From Burhinus oedicnemus (taxonomy: Eukaryota > Chordata > Aves > Charadriiformes > Burhinidae), in contig VFFE01006970.1 of assembly GCA_008921705.1 (NCBI GenBank), positions 1,499,128-1,563,127 on the forward strand: a stretch of DNA of 64,000 nt, read 5' to 3'. Numbering within the stretch: position 1 is the stretch's first letter; the number at the start of each line of letters is the position of its first letter. Shown one piece after another: positions 1-12,447 of this stretch. The translations under genes were made by a program, and so were the position numbers. A model generated the notes under the pieces. The model saw only the letters and a list, made by a program, of their open reading frames with translations. It searched no databases and had not been told where the DNA came from.

Positions 1-640
1 AGATACTGATACAGGCACATATGAGTTTCATCTCCTTAAATGGGTACTGGCTACAGCATGTCTAAGTTTGTTTTCATCACTAGCAGGTGTACTGACCTAC
101 TGAGATATTGCCCACCTTTCACATCTTTACATTTACTGGCACTTATAGGTTAGTGAATGTCACCTTTGCACCTGAGCACTTGCATGTTGTATGGTACAGT
201 GCAGACACATCAAAACTAGTTTTTGTAGCACCAGCTTATGACTGCCTGTCCACCTCCTCAGCTCTAATGGGGTTTCCTTTCAGCTGTGGACTTCAAGCTG
301 CTTGCCAAGCCCTTGGATCTAATGGTTGCTGCTTGCTTGCTCTGCATTCATGTTCCTCTTTCTCTAGTAGAACATCCTCAACAGGCGTTGTTTCTTCCCA
401 GTCTTATATTGGGGTTGAAAGGGATTGCTTCTCCTTTTATGCTGTTCAGTGTAGCATAATGCGTATTTACCCCTGTTTCCTTTTCGGAGATCTCTGTACC
501 AAGCCCACCACTCCCTTAAATTCTGGGAAATCACCATCACAGGCCTTGCCTAGAGTGGTTAATGACCCTCCTGAAGTAGTCTGTTAGTTGATTTGTGATT
601 TTAAGTATACTGTTAACAAAGTAGAGCACACCTATGGTGT

Positions 641-767
641 GGGGTTGGGTTTTTTTTGTTTGTTTTGTGTTGGTTTGTTTCGGGTTTTTTTGTGTGTGTT
701 GGTTTTTTGGTGTTTTGGTTTTTTTGTTTTGTTTTTGGGTTGTTGTTGTTTTTTTGTTTTTTTTTTT
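641..767. repeat. T/G-only low-complexity tract
   Basis: The + strand consists almost only of T and G, in runs such as GGGTTTTTTTG, TTGTTGTTG and a final T11. Counting from 635 there is no A and only one C (at 681) up to 767. It ends in a T run followed by AG at 768-769, which resembles a splice acceptor but has no coding exon after it that I recognise. Predicted proteins across it are phenylalanine/valine/leucine-rich artefacts. Confidence 0.9.
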
Positions 768-3436
768 AGCTACTACTGTGCGGGTTCTTCTAGGTAACTT
801 TTCTGTTTTTCAATATCCCCCATCTAGCCTGGATCACAGAGGGAGAGGAGCAGTGCATTTACAGTGTAAGAAGTGCTGACAGGTTTTGGGTCTTGTTTTT
901 CCTGAGGAATGGGCTTTTAGATACAGCTCGTTCAGTACAGATTTCTTAAAACACAACATGTTTAGTTTCTTTTACTGATGATGTTCTTACAGGGCCCTCT
1001 TCCACAAATTTGTGTTGTTTCCAAGGGGCAGAGGAAATTATTCTCTCTTAAAATGTGTAAAAAATTTTACTGCATGCCAAGGCCTGTTAAAATCAATAGG
1101 ACTACCTATGCATGAAGTATATTTCTTCACCTGGAGTGAACATGTCAAGAAGGGCTCCCAGTGAAAACAAAGGATCCAAGTGGTTTCTGCTCTGATGTGT
1201 CAAAGTTAATATTGTAAAGGTAAAATAAATGCTTACACCTGAACTTGAAGCTGTTTGTGGTGAAGGAGTTTAAATCTAAATACATCTGGGATATTCTGTA
1301 ATTTCTAGAAGCTCTCAGAGTAGCTGGGAGGAGGAGTGTTGTTTTTTGCCTTTTCAATAAGAATTACAGTTCAGAGACAGGATGGATAGCAAATCCTCTT
1401 GTGAATTGCCTGGAAGAAAACTACTCAGCTTTGCCTGCAAAGGCAAACTTTGCCTGCAACTTCTTGAGTTCAATCAGTCACAAATGGAAGGATACTCCCT
1501 TCTGCTAAATGAGATTCCTCCCTATTTTTTTCAAAAGATGTTTGTATTTTTATTAATTATCCAATGGCTTAATTTTATCTGGTTTGTGTTTTGCATACAC
1601 ACATATTTATCTTTTAGAACAGAGAGCTACTTTCAAGGTAAGCTGCTGTAGGGGCACAAAAACGAAGTCATGTATTGTCATTTTTACTGTCTTCCTGACA
1701 GTTGTGTAAGTCAATATTTAGCAGAATTTCAAGGCATAGTTCTGCATATATATAGTTGGAGACATAGCAGTTTCATAGTTAAGGTTACACTACAGTCTTT
1801 ACCTGAAATGTAGCTGAGCCATCTTCCACACTTCGGAATAACACTCAGTGTCTTCCCTAAGCCTACAGCACTCGCAGTCTAGGAGTGTATCAACAGCTCT
1901 AAAATGAATTGTTCTTTTCTTGATAAGTTGGTCAGCAAACAGCCAGATTAAAAAGAATTGCTAATGCTTAGATGAACAGATAGGTGTTCCTTCCACATAC
2001 AGCATATGCGACTTTTCCCTCTTGATTCTTGTTTAAATGTAAAAATGGAAAACTTATGTACTACATTTTTAAATGAGAATGTACTTAAAGGCAATTTCCT
2101 TAGGAGATTGTGACTGCTGAAATCTTCTTGTTTCTGCTTGCTGAGCCAGTCTACATCATCATTCAGCAATGCACAACAAGGTGAGCAGATTCAGAGGAGT
2201 CAGTCCTGGAGTTCCAATATATCTTTATATATGGCCAGACTGCACCATTTCTTGATCCTTGATGACTCCTATGCACGTGCAGCCTGCTTGCTTTCTTTTA
2301 ACTCTCATCTTCAGACTTTCCTTTCCCCTCAGCAGAACTATATAGTTAGTACTTTTCTTTCACCTCTGTCTTATTTATAAAGCTGGAGTTTTAATACTGG
2401 TACCACATGTCACATTGGGAAACACCATAAAATGACTGTCTCTGCTTGGAAGGAGCCTTATCCAAAGAAAGTTCGTACTTTCTCATGCAACTCTTCTTAT
2501 CTGTAAACAGGAATCCTGCTGAGTGTGCTAGGCAGATACACATCAGTTTTTCTCACATGGACTTGACTATAGTATGTCCTCTACTTTTTTCTGTCTTTTT
2601 ATACAAGCCAATGAGTCTTTGTGGCTCTGATATCCATGAAAGTTTGTTTAAAGTTTCGAGCTGGCTGAATAAACACTAGGTTGAGAAACTGCAAAGGTAG
2701 TTTCAGTATGATGCATTACTTCAAAGGTAACATGCCAATCTCTTTTGCAAACATGGAGTAATTATGGGATTGAGTAATTTGAGGTGAGGATCATGATCGC
2801 CAAATCTTCTCCCATCTGAGATGCTGGGCTGCACGTCTCCTACAAACACCAATGGCATATCAAACTCTCTCAGGCAACTAGCCCTCATCATGCCTTTTTT
2901 AGTCTTGAGCAACACTCTTCACTGTTCTGGATCAGTGTTGAGCACGGTTATTTCTACTGTTTGCATTCTTTATACCTCTTTTCTCTTGGATAAGACCAAA
3001 ATACAGAAGCTTGTTCTGCTTGAATAGATTGACCCATCCATCTCCTTTTGCCTGCTTGTTGCATTTTCACAGTTGTAAAAGAGCAGATAGAACATATGGA
3101 GAGTCTAGAGGTTCTACCACAAAAACCTTTGTTCAGAGACCTCCACTCTACTAAGAGAAAGTAGTCTGAAGTGTAGAAGACAGCCACTGCATTTCTCCAT
3201 GTCAGTCAGGGAATTTTTGAGACCCATTGTTTAAGGCTTGGGTCAGTTTTCCCAGCTCTTAAGACTTTATGAATGGGACTATCTTTTCTAAATATCAAGT
3301 CTTTAGGATTAAGTCTAATACCTCTAAATAAACATGTGACCTACTTTTTATAAAGGGATTTCCATGGTTCCAGGACATCTTTTAATGGGAATTATTAAAA
3401 ATCTTGCTCTGAATCTTTTCAGTTTCATCTCTGTCT

Positions 3437-3446
3437 CCCCCCCTGC

Positions 3447-3478
<32 letters not shown>
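3437..3478. repeat. C7 run followed by an A31 homopolymer
   Basis: Seven C (3437-3443) are followed after TGCC by 31 consecutive A (3448-3478). This could be the tail of an old retroposed sequence or a slippage-expanded homopolymer. I could not identify a parent sequence in the preceding 200 bases. The polylysine or polyphenylalanine that it encodes in translation is not a real protein. Confidence 0.9.
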
Positions 3479-3482
<4 letters not shown>

Positions 3483-4687
3483 CTCTTTAATTTTTGCCCT
3501 AAACTTTTGCATATCAGACATACTGGAAAGAGAACCACCACTGGAGATGAACGTATAAGCAACACACTGGAACTCAGAAGGCTGTACTAGACAAAAAGTA
3601 ATCCACAAGGCGTATGGCCCCATTCCAAACTCACATGAGTTAACCTGCGCCTGCTGTAATGTTTGCAGGAAGCAAGGTCAGATTAAGAAGGAAAATAATT
3701 AAATAAATTTTGCTTGACAGCTGCAAGGGTTGTAAGACTTGAGGAACATGGCTGTCAGAAGTGCTGAAGAACTGCCTCTGCCATCAGTTCCCTCATGAAA
3801 TTGTTGGTGCTTAGCACCAGAAAAACTGGAATCATAATACATTTTCTTGTGAAGCTGTGGCAGGTGGATGCCAGCAGTATTTATGAAGAGACCTCTAGCC
3901 CTAAACTGCCAGACTGCAGAAGGAAGAGTGTTAAATTCTAATCTCTGATTTACAAGTCTGGCAACGCATACTATTCACATGGTGTGTGATTTGAATAATG
4001 ATGTGTCTACTCCTGATCTCATTAACCTTGATTTAATCCAGGATCTTATTTCATTAATGCCTGCTAGCTTTCATACAGCTGGTTACGCAAACAAATAAAA
4101 CCCTAAAAATCCTGTAACACTGAAACTATCTTTCCAGATAAATATTTTCATGAGCCCTTTGTTCTTCTTGAAAAAAGGCTTGACTTGTCTGAGGAGACTC
4201 TTTTAAAACACCAATGCATCTTCAGGAATCTCAATTTTAATTTTACGTGCAGTGGAATTACACAACGCTTGCCCTGTCTCTGTAGATGCAGTGGACTTCT
4301 CTGCATAACCTTCAGAGCTGTATGCTGTACAGGGTTGAGTAATTGGGTTGATTTAATAGAGTAGCATGTATTTGAAGACAGGTCTATCAAAGAACAATAG
4401 CAATCTACATAATTTACCCAAACCTTTTTATGGCACAGTTCTTCATTCTGTAATGTAGAATTATGTGTTTAAAGACTTCTATAGGAATTTGTATAATTTT
4501 TCCTGACCTGTTAATTGAAAAGAAAACTAGCTATTTGGACCATTAGCAGGGTTTTTTTAAGTGTAGTTGAAATGAAAATTTTGAAATTCTGTGCAGCTGA
4601 AATTTTTGTATTTTGTATATTTTGGGTAGCACAGTGACTTTCATTTGGGTTTTTTTGTTTTGTTTCTTTTTCACTGTACAGCACATT

Positions 4688-4711
4688 TGTATTTACAAAT
4701 TTGTAAATACA
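4688..4711. repeat. 24-bp perfect palindrome with divergent forkhead-like motifs
   Basis: Bases 4688-4711 are identical to their own reverse complement: TGTATTTACA, a central AATT, then TGTAAATACA. The two half-sites TATTTAC and GTAAATA match the forkhead core (RYAAAYA) in opposite orientation. A function as a binding site is inference only; an AT-rich palindrome can also arise by chance or extrude as a cruciform. Confidence 0.6.
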
Positions 4712-7468
4712 CTTGTATTTAGACAAGATAAACCTGTTCATAAAAAAAATTCTTCCATGTAATTTTAAACAGAGAATACAAGACACTGAATGAGTCGGTT
4801 AATGTTCTCATTAGAAAATCCTGCTGTTAAGGATCATCTGATGTGTGATAGGATTCTGCATAAAGGATTTATGCTACTTAGTCTCTCTCTGAACTTGTCT
4901 GTGTCATAGAGATAGTTTATCTGGTTATCTCTAACACATTACAATTTATGATAATGTCTCTCATTGCTTTTTTCTAAGAATGTATGTTGTCTCTTTTTCT
5001 GTATTGGTCATCTACTTCAAATTGTACGGTTGTGAGAAGGAACAAAGAAACAACCCTGGAAATTCATGGATTCAAGTAGTTTCTTGTGTATCTTATCAAC
5101 TTTGCTTTATGTAATACACACAGGGCTTTCTATACTGAGAGCAGAAATATTTATACTACATGAAATACCCATTTATTACCCTCTAAAACTAGTCTGTTAC
5201 AGCAGACCTTTTTCATATGCCCAGGTGCCTGTGGGGGGAAACTATTAACATGCTAAATTCTGGTGTATCCCACTCTGCTCAAAGAAATGAGGAATGACAT
5301 TGCACTTTCAAGCAAAGTAATAATGCTTCTAAACAGTTGGGTGAAAATGGAACCTTTGTGAGAAGAAAACTAATTCTATTAAAAAGTCAAATTGCTTGAA
5401 TAATTTAACTCTGCTGGAGCTGGACTGAGGGGAAGCTGGCTGAGAAGCACCTTTTGTGTCTCCCCGCAGTACCTCGCTACAGTACTTTCAGATGCAGGGA
5501 GCATGCATGTGTTTCTAAGCACCTGCACAGATGTGTGTGTACATGTGTTGAGACAACTGGGCAGCTAAAACACATGCAGACTGTACTGTGCTGTTGCCAA
5601 ACACAGGTGAAAGGCAAGAGATCAAACTGATGAAAGCCTGGCTGGCCACCCTGCTTATGGAGGTTAGAGAGGAGGAGGAGTTGCGCACCAGTTAAAGAGG
5701 CTGGTTGCCAAGCATCTTCCCTATGGCAATCCCTGCTGCAGCAGTGTCTCATGCCCTGAACTCCACTACTCACATACATTGCTAAATATGTAAAGCGGAA
5801 CAAATTCTCAGCCCCAGATTAAAACTGGGGAGGACTGTGTGCTGCAGGGGTTCACTGGCGGGTGCTAGCAGACAACTTGATGGCACTATGAAATAAGGAG
5901 GTCACTTCCAGTTCTCCTGTGGGTTACGAAACCTGCTGCACCCATACAATTTCTTCTGTGCCTTGTGATTCTCTGTAAGGTTTCAGAAATGCAAAGCTCT
6001 TATCAGCCCTGCAACTTGTCCACTTTAATTTTTAGCATCTTTGGGTCACCATCTCCCAAGTGTCTCATACATGGGTGGTGGGACTGTGTGCCCCTGTTCT
6101 GGTGACAAGGTGACAAGTTCTGTTTTCCTCACTTCTTTAATAAATTTATAACAAGGTTCTGCTTTTGTACTTCTCACCTACCTGGGGGAACGTGCACATA
6201 AAGATCTGCACATAAAGAACTCCCTGTCTTTCTAAGACTTCCTTAAAGGTGTCTTGCCACAGTGCTTACGAAATGCTGATAAGTGCTTATGCACCTGGCC
6301 CATGCTGATCACTTCTGCTTCTTCATGCTTCCTGCCATCTGCTGTTTCTGTTAATCAGTTATACTTTTTCTTACACCTAGATTATAACATCTCAGAGAGA
6401 GGTACTGTCATTTTTTCTGCCACCATGGTGTTGGGATCCATAGGTGCTGTTAGAGTTCCTGCTAGAGAGGAGATCTGGAACAGAGCATCAGGTCTGGACC
6501 ACTCTCCCTTCCTCAGCATGCCACTGTTGGGATCAGGATGAATTAAGTGGCTTGGAATGGCATCCAGCGTCCAGCATAGCATCTTTTTTCCTATTTGCCT
6601 TTTTTTATTGCTCTAATTATCATTTTCAGCCTTGGTCCATTAAGTGCATTAAGATGTAATTAATTGCTTGTCCTGGTGGTAGTGCAGCTAATCACTGCTG
6701 TAGCCAAGCATGTCTCCAAAACCCAAACCGCAATGAGCAGAGGGTGTATTCTTTTTTCCTCGTGACTTCTTCTGAGCCAATTGGTGGTGTATGTTTGGTA
6801 CACATTTTTAAAATGTGATCCCCACTTTTCTTACTGATGTATTCCTTGCCGTTTCTCATAGTCTCTTTTTATTTTCTCCTTTCTTTTATTCTTTTCTTTT
6901 CTTTTTTGGTAATTTTTAAAAAAACTTAAATGGTATAGGTGAATATGAGCTGTCTCCTTTTGAACTGAAGAGCGAAGTCTGAGGCTAAGGCCACGGAACA
7001 AGGAGATTTTCTTGACCTAAGTGAACACAGGAAAACACACTCATGTTCATATGAAAACAGAGCAGAAAGATTACATAAGACTTAAAAAATCTGAGAGTTT
7101 TGTTAATTTTATTATAAAACATACACTTAGCTTTCAAAAACACAAGGCTTTCTACATATGCAAGAGTGCACATCCTATCCAGAAGACCTTTTATTATCAG
7201 AAGGGTGTACAAAAGACGTAACAAAGCTGTATCAAAAAAGGAAGAATGTGGAGATTCTTTAAAAGAGGAGGTTCAGTTTGCTGTAGGGTACTGGGCGTTG
7301 GTGCATAGGAGAGGAACAGAGGAATTCAGAGGTGACAGAGTGCGGCCTCCTTAGAGCTGTGGTAGGGAGAGCATCGTAGCACGGGCATCTCAGGCTGGGG
7401 TAAACAGGGAATGTTCAGACATGGATATCACAGAGAAGTCACCAGCAGTTTAAGCAGGAGCTGGTTGC

Positions 7469-7490
7469 ACTGTGCCTCCATTGGCACAGT
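7469..7490. repeat. Short GC-rich inverted repeat followed by T5
   Basis: ACTGTGCC (7469-7476) and GGCACAGT (7483-7490) are perfect reverse complements separated by a 6-base loop. CTTTTT follows directly. The shape resembles a stem-loop plus T run, but no small RNA gene or RNA polymerase III promoter boxes are recognisable upstream. Confidence 0.35.
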
Positions 7491-10400
7491 CTTTTTGCAG
7501 TTAATGTCGTATACGCTGGATGTAGGAGTTAATTTTCTCTCATAACAACTGTTACTTTGCCATTTCATAGTAGTTTTGTTTTTTGCAAGTTCTTTGCACT
7601 AAATCCAAACTATTCATTTTTTATGTAGATGTTTTCATGTGACCCAATATATTGTCCTAAATGTTTGAGGTATTGCCTCTATATTAAGTAAAGTTTATAA
7701 ATAAAATGAATACTAAAATTAATATTTAAATGCTGCAAGAAAAACGCACGTGACAGATGGGTTGTTGAAGCCTTTGCTTACGGCTATGTAATGAATTTAT
7801 GACTGTGCAGGCTAGGTTCTAGTTGTGTATGATAAATAGCTGAGCAGCATCCTGACAGGAAGCTTTGCAGTGTTCATAAGGCCTCCCATCTGAGAAGCAA
7901 GGGCGGCACTGCAGGCTTACCTGAGCAGCCATGCAAGCAGCGCTTCTGGCTGTAGGTGGATGGCGTTTTGAGAGTTTATTTGCACTGGGAGAGAGCAAAA
8001 CAGACGATTGCATCTCTTTTATTTAACACAACAAGAAAAAAAAGGAGAGTAAGGCACATCAGAGCCTTCATCCTTAACGTGCTTTGTTCTGCATACTGCT
8101 ACTGTTACTGCTGGAATAGATAACACTCTTCAGCATGTAAAACTTGGTGAACAGATAACGCTTTTCTCTATCAAGCCGTAGATCAGATAGAAGTCATGTG
8201 AGCGACAAAATAGACTTTATTTTTGAAGGCTAGATACAGAAACCAAAGAACTCTGAGAGAGAGGCTTAAAGGCTGTGGTTTGGAAATAACCCCAGTATTT
8301 CTAGGCAGTAGTAGCACAAACCAGAAGGCTCATGAACTGTAACCCTATTTTTTTTTCAAAGATTACATCATGTGCCTGACAGGCACTTGGGAACATGTTT
8401 TCTATAACCTTGGATAAGCTGATAGTGAAAGAGGAGAGAGGATGTGGAATCCTGCTTTTGCCATGAGCTCAGATGAAGTGTGCAACAGCAGTATGGGATC
8501 TATGCAGCTGTTAGAAGCTGGGGGTCACTGTTAGGGAAGCACGCTCTCCAAGCTGTCCTTCCCACTCTACTGGCTGACAAAGCTCCTGATGTGTATCCTG
8601 TCATGACCAGCTCATGGAGACATCTCAGTCTTGATTGTGGTGCTTGAAGGTCCCATGTTCTGCCTGTGTGTCTTGGAGCTGGTAGTGCCCTAGAAAGGAG
8701 AAGTCAAAGACTAGTGAATCTCAAGTGATGCAGAAGCCAGGAAATAAAAGCTAGGTGGTTTCTTTATTGTGTCTGAAACGTTGTCATTTTGCTTTTTATG
8801 GAGTTAAAGGCTACTGCTATGAAGGTATACTGGATTTTAGTGCTGCTACCATCTTTCTGTTTGCAAATAATTTTCACATTGATGCTAGTTCAGTTGCTGG
8901 GAAGGCTTGTTCCAGTCTCGCTGCCAGATACGTTGTTTATTTCACAGTAGAACTGCAAGATTCTTGACAGTATCAAAGTTGCATTTATATCTAACCACAT
9001 TTATAATTATTCAATAACTCTTAAGTTAATGTGTCACGGGAAATGACTCAGGAGGACTAAATATTGCATTGATGTACTCTGCAGCAGAGTTATATTTTGA
9101 GGTTTTAATATAAATGGGTAATTGAATTCATATATTGTTTGAAGTTGCAGACATTTTTTGCAGGAAACGATGGTGGCAGTTGTGTCTTGAAATGTAAAGT
9201 ATGTTTTCTGAGAAAAAAGATTAAAGGAAAAGCACTCTGTATCTCAGAGGGGTCAAAGCACTCCTGACATTTCCATTGTCATCTTTTGATAATTCAAATG
9301 TGTTGCGTGGTTTCCCACTGGTTGTGTATGATTTTGGGTTCTTATTTCTGCTCCCATATTTAGCTTCAAGCAATGTATAGGCTGTAGATTTTTGAATTGT
9401 GAAAGCCTCATTATTTCTCAGCTTTTAACTCTTTCAGTATGCTTGTGTCTTTTTTTCAAAAAGCTTTGATTTTGATTAAACCTCTTGCTTCCAGTATGTA
9501 AGAACTGTTTTTCTCTTTGCACATGGAAGCCATAGATAAATCACCTTGTAGTCTGATAGTGATTTTTCTCATAATTTTTCATGGCTCCCAACAACTATGG
9601 GGAATGAAATGTTGTCTGGAGCATTTCACACCTGCAGCAGCGTAGAATAGCGTTTCATTGCATTTACAGTCATGGAAAGGATTGCAGCAATTTCCTTAAA
9701 TGTTTTCAGCTGAGTTTCCTGTAAAGGTCAGAACTGCTAGAGTAAAGAAATCTTGAAACTTTGGTGTAGTGAAAATGGCAGAAGTTCTTGTACTTTCCTT
9801 CAGACTTAGTAACAGATAGTAACGGTAACTTCTGTGGCTGACCTAATTCAAGCATTTGCTATAAATTAAAGGAAGCTTTTTGATAGATGAGCAGAAGATA
9901 GAATAGAGTTTTTCCTTGAAAGGTAACGAATGATGAAATTCTGAAAACAAAGCCAGGTCTTGCAAACAACAGTAGAAAAATTGCAAGTGAGCCAAAGACT
10001 TTTCTCTTTGAAAACCATTAACGACTCTATTTGTCTCTCTCCAGCTTGACAATGTCTGTCATGTCTTAAAAAAGAGGAAAGATACTAGATTTCTAGATTG
10101 TATAGGCTGAAATAGCCATTTAATAGGGTACAGGTACACTTGAATATGTTGTATTTTGCTATGTGATAGAGTTTCATCACACTACATAATTTGTTGTTAG
10201 TTAATATTTTGTCACATTGTAAAGCTCACAAGCTTGTGGAAAATGTCTTACAAAATTTCTGTGACTCATGCTGATGTAGGATTGAATTAGAGAAGATCCA
10301 AATAAAAACAGCTCAAGTATTGTCTAGGATTTTGTGTTTCTTTGGAGAAACCATATTTCAAAGTTTGCTACAAGAAAATAATATTTTCATGGTGATTTGG

Positions 10401-11965
10401 CTGTTGGCATCTATGCAGTATGGTTGAAGCCTAGTCAGAAGAAAAAACCCGATAATTTTTGTAGATAGTAGAAGGGTGTACAAAGTGTAAGAGCCCTCAG
10501 AGTACTTTAAAAGATGTTTAGGTTCTCATATCATCTTTGAAATTGTAATATTTCATCAAATCAGGCTTAAAGTTTATTTTTAAAATTCACAGTGACTTTT
10601 TTGCAGAATTTCTGAGTTCAAGGATGCCTCTTCCCAGTAAGAACTGCTTATCATATTGGAATCACTCTAAAACCCACATACACAGGAGGTGGAAGCTGTC
10701 TTGAAATTTGTGGTGTCAGGAGGGCCTGGGTTAGATTTAGTGGTTGAAATGTGAGGTCATTTACTTAAGGGCTGGGTTCCTGAGGCATAGCCCCTTGAAA
10801 ATGATCTGCCAATAACCTGCAATTATCTTTGTGTGGGCGAGGAAAAAATGCAGCATTTTGACTCATGAAATTTATACCGGGTACTGTCCCAAAATCAAGT
10901 ATCAAATAGTACCAAAGATGAGGTTTAGAGATATTTTTGAAGCTGTTAGCACTGTGAAAGCCTGCCTCTTTGCAGGTAGGCCGTATGAGTGAGACAGCTG
11001 CTCATTCTGTGGAAGAATCTCAGTATTGGAGGAGTGGGCGAGATGCTTGTGGTGGTGTGAAGAGCCAAGCACTGCGCTCGGGATCCCTTCAAGCCCCTTC
11101 TCCTGAGGCTCTGTGTGGGCTTTGCAAAGGACATTTGCATTGTGAACTTGGTTCTGGAAAGGGCTATCTAGGTTATTGAGTCTGGTCCAAGTAGTGTCAC
11201 CACAGGGATTCCTAGCGAAGGTGCTCACACTATGTCCATTTGAAGAGACTCAGCATGCTGCAGAAGTCCCACAGTACCTTTCTCTACCTCCTTGGCCTAC
11301 TCAAGGGCAGACTAGCCCACAGTGAGTGGTGGTTGTATCTAATCAGGATGTGAGTATATTTGCTGTAGTTGAAATACCACCAGAAAACAGTGCAAGAATC
11401 CTAGTCAGGAGGTACCCTGAAGTCCTTGCTGGGCAGACAGCTAATTCTCAGTGGACTTTTTTCCAGTATTTTAGAGCAGTACAATATAGTAAAGTCACTT
11501 ACCTTTCTTGTTTCTCCTGTCTTTTCATACATAAGCTCCTTCTTCAAGAAATAGTAGTCTCCGAGCTCACAACTGGATTATTAGTTTCTGTTCATCCTCC
11601 GTTAGCATTAAATTCAGCTGTTCTTGAACTACCTATGGCAGACTGGGGACTTCTAACTCCCACTTGTCCTAAGTGAAAATTTGCGTTCTACTTCTTTGTC
11701 TACATGGATTTCTTCTTTAAAAGAAATAGTATATACAAACTTCAACTTGAAACCAGAACCAGAAATGGATTTTGCAATACATGTAGGAAAGTTCCCAGAA
11801 GCCACCTTTGGTACACATGGATTTGGAAGATCATTTGCCTATCCTTTCCTCATGTGGTAGGCTTCTGCTCCACACAAATCTAGAATGAGGGAGTTACATA
11901 GAGAGGTTTCTATAACCATTACTAATGGAGCACCAAGCTTTTAGGGCCATTATAGTTGCATCATT

Positions 11966-12447
11966 TTCTGGGCTCCCCAGCTCAAGCGGGACAGGGACTG
12001 GAGAGAGTCCAGCACAGGGCTACAAAGATGACTGGGGGATTGGAGCACCTCCCTTTTGAGGAAAGGCTGAGAGAGCTGAGACTCTTCAGCCTGAAGAAGA
12101 GAAGGCTGAGGGGAGACCTTATTCTTGCTTAGAAGTATCTAAAGGGTGGGTTGAAGGAGGATGGAGCCAGACTCTTTTCAGTGGCTCCCAGTGACAGGCA
12201 ACGGGCACAAGTTGGAACATAGGAAGTTCCATTCAAACACCAGAAAAAAGTTCTTTATGGTGAGGGTGACAGAGCACTGGAACAGGCTGCCCAGGGAGGT
12301 TGTGGAGTCCCCTTCTCTGGAGATTGTCAAGACCCGCCTGGATGCAGTCCTGAGTAATGTGCTCTAGGCATTCCTGTGTCAGCAGGGGAGTTGGACTACA
12401 TGATCTCTAGAGGTCCCTTCCAACTCTGAAAATTCTGTGATTCAGTG
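11966..12447 (+). mobile_element. CR1 LINE, 5'-truncated, 3' end intact
   Basis: The stretch reads as the last ~480 bases of an avian CR1 non-LTR retrotransposon in sense orientation. It begins at CTGGGCTCCCCAG, followed by the GGAGAGAGTCCAGC and GAGGAAAGGCTGAG blocks. It contains the conserved AACAGGCTGCCCAGGGAGGT and CTAGAGGTCCCTTCC blocks and finishes with ATTCTGTGATTCAGTG, the degenerate octamer tail typical of CR1. An open frame (12161-12367) within it matches the C-terminal end of CR1 ORF2, including HWNRLPREVV. The copy lacks the endonuclease and the catalytic core of the reverse transcriptase, so it cannot be autonomous. Severe 5' truncation is normal for CR1. No target-site duplication is evident. 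Confidence 0.93.
12161..12367 (+). pseudogene. C-terminal fragment of CR1 ORF2 (reverse transcriptase polyprotein)
   Basis: This is a 68-codon open frame inside the CR1 copy. Its residues HWNRLPREVV and the following SPSLEI-KTRLD segment are the hallmark C-terminus of CR1-type ORF2. It contains no catalytic motif. The start methionine is incidental, because the original frame came from further upstream and is interrupted. It is a relic, not a host gene, although gene predictors often report such frames as 'reverse transcriptase-like' proteins. Confidence 0.8.

Noticed and set aside
108..587. 159-codon open frame, + strand
   Set aside because: No recognisable domain, cysteine/serine-rich composition typical of random translation, no splice or promoter support. 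It lies inside an SH3KBP1 intron.
588..879. Apparent hydrophobic membrane proteins across the T/G tract
   Set aside because: The Phe/Leu/Val/Cys richness is purely the translation of TTT/TTG/GTT simple sequence.
3348..3623. Frames with polylysine (+) or polyphenylalanine (-)
   Set aside because: They are products of the A31 run; nothing on either side resembles a protein.
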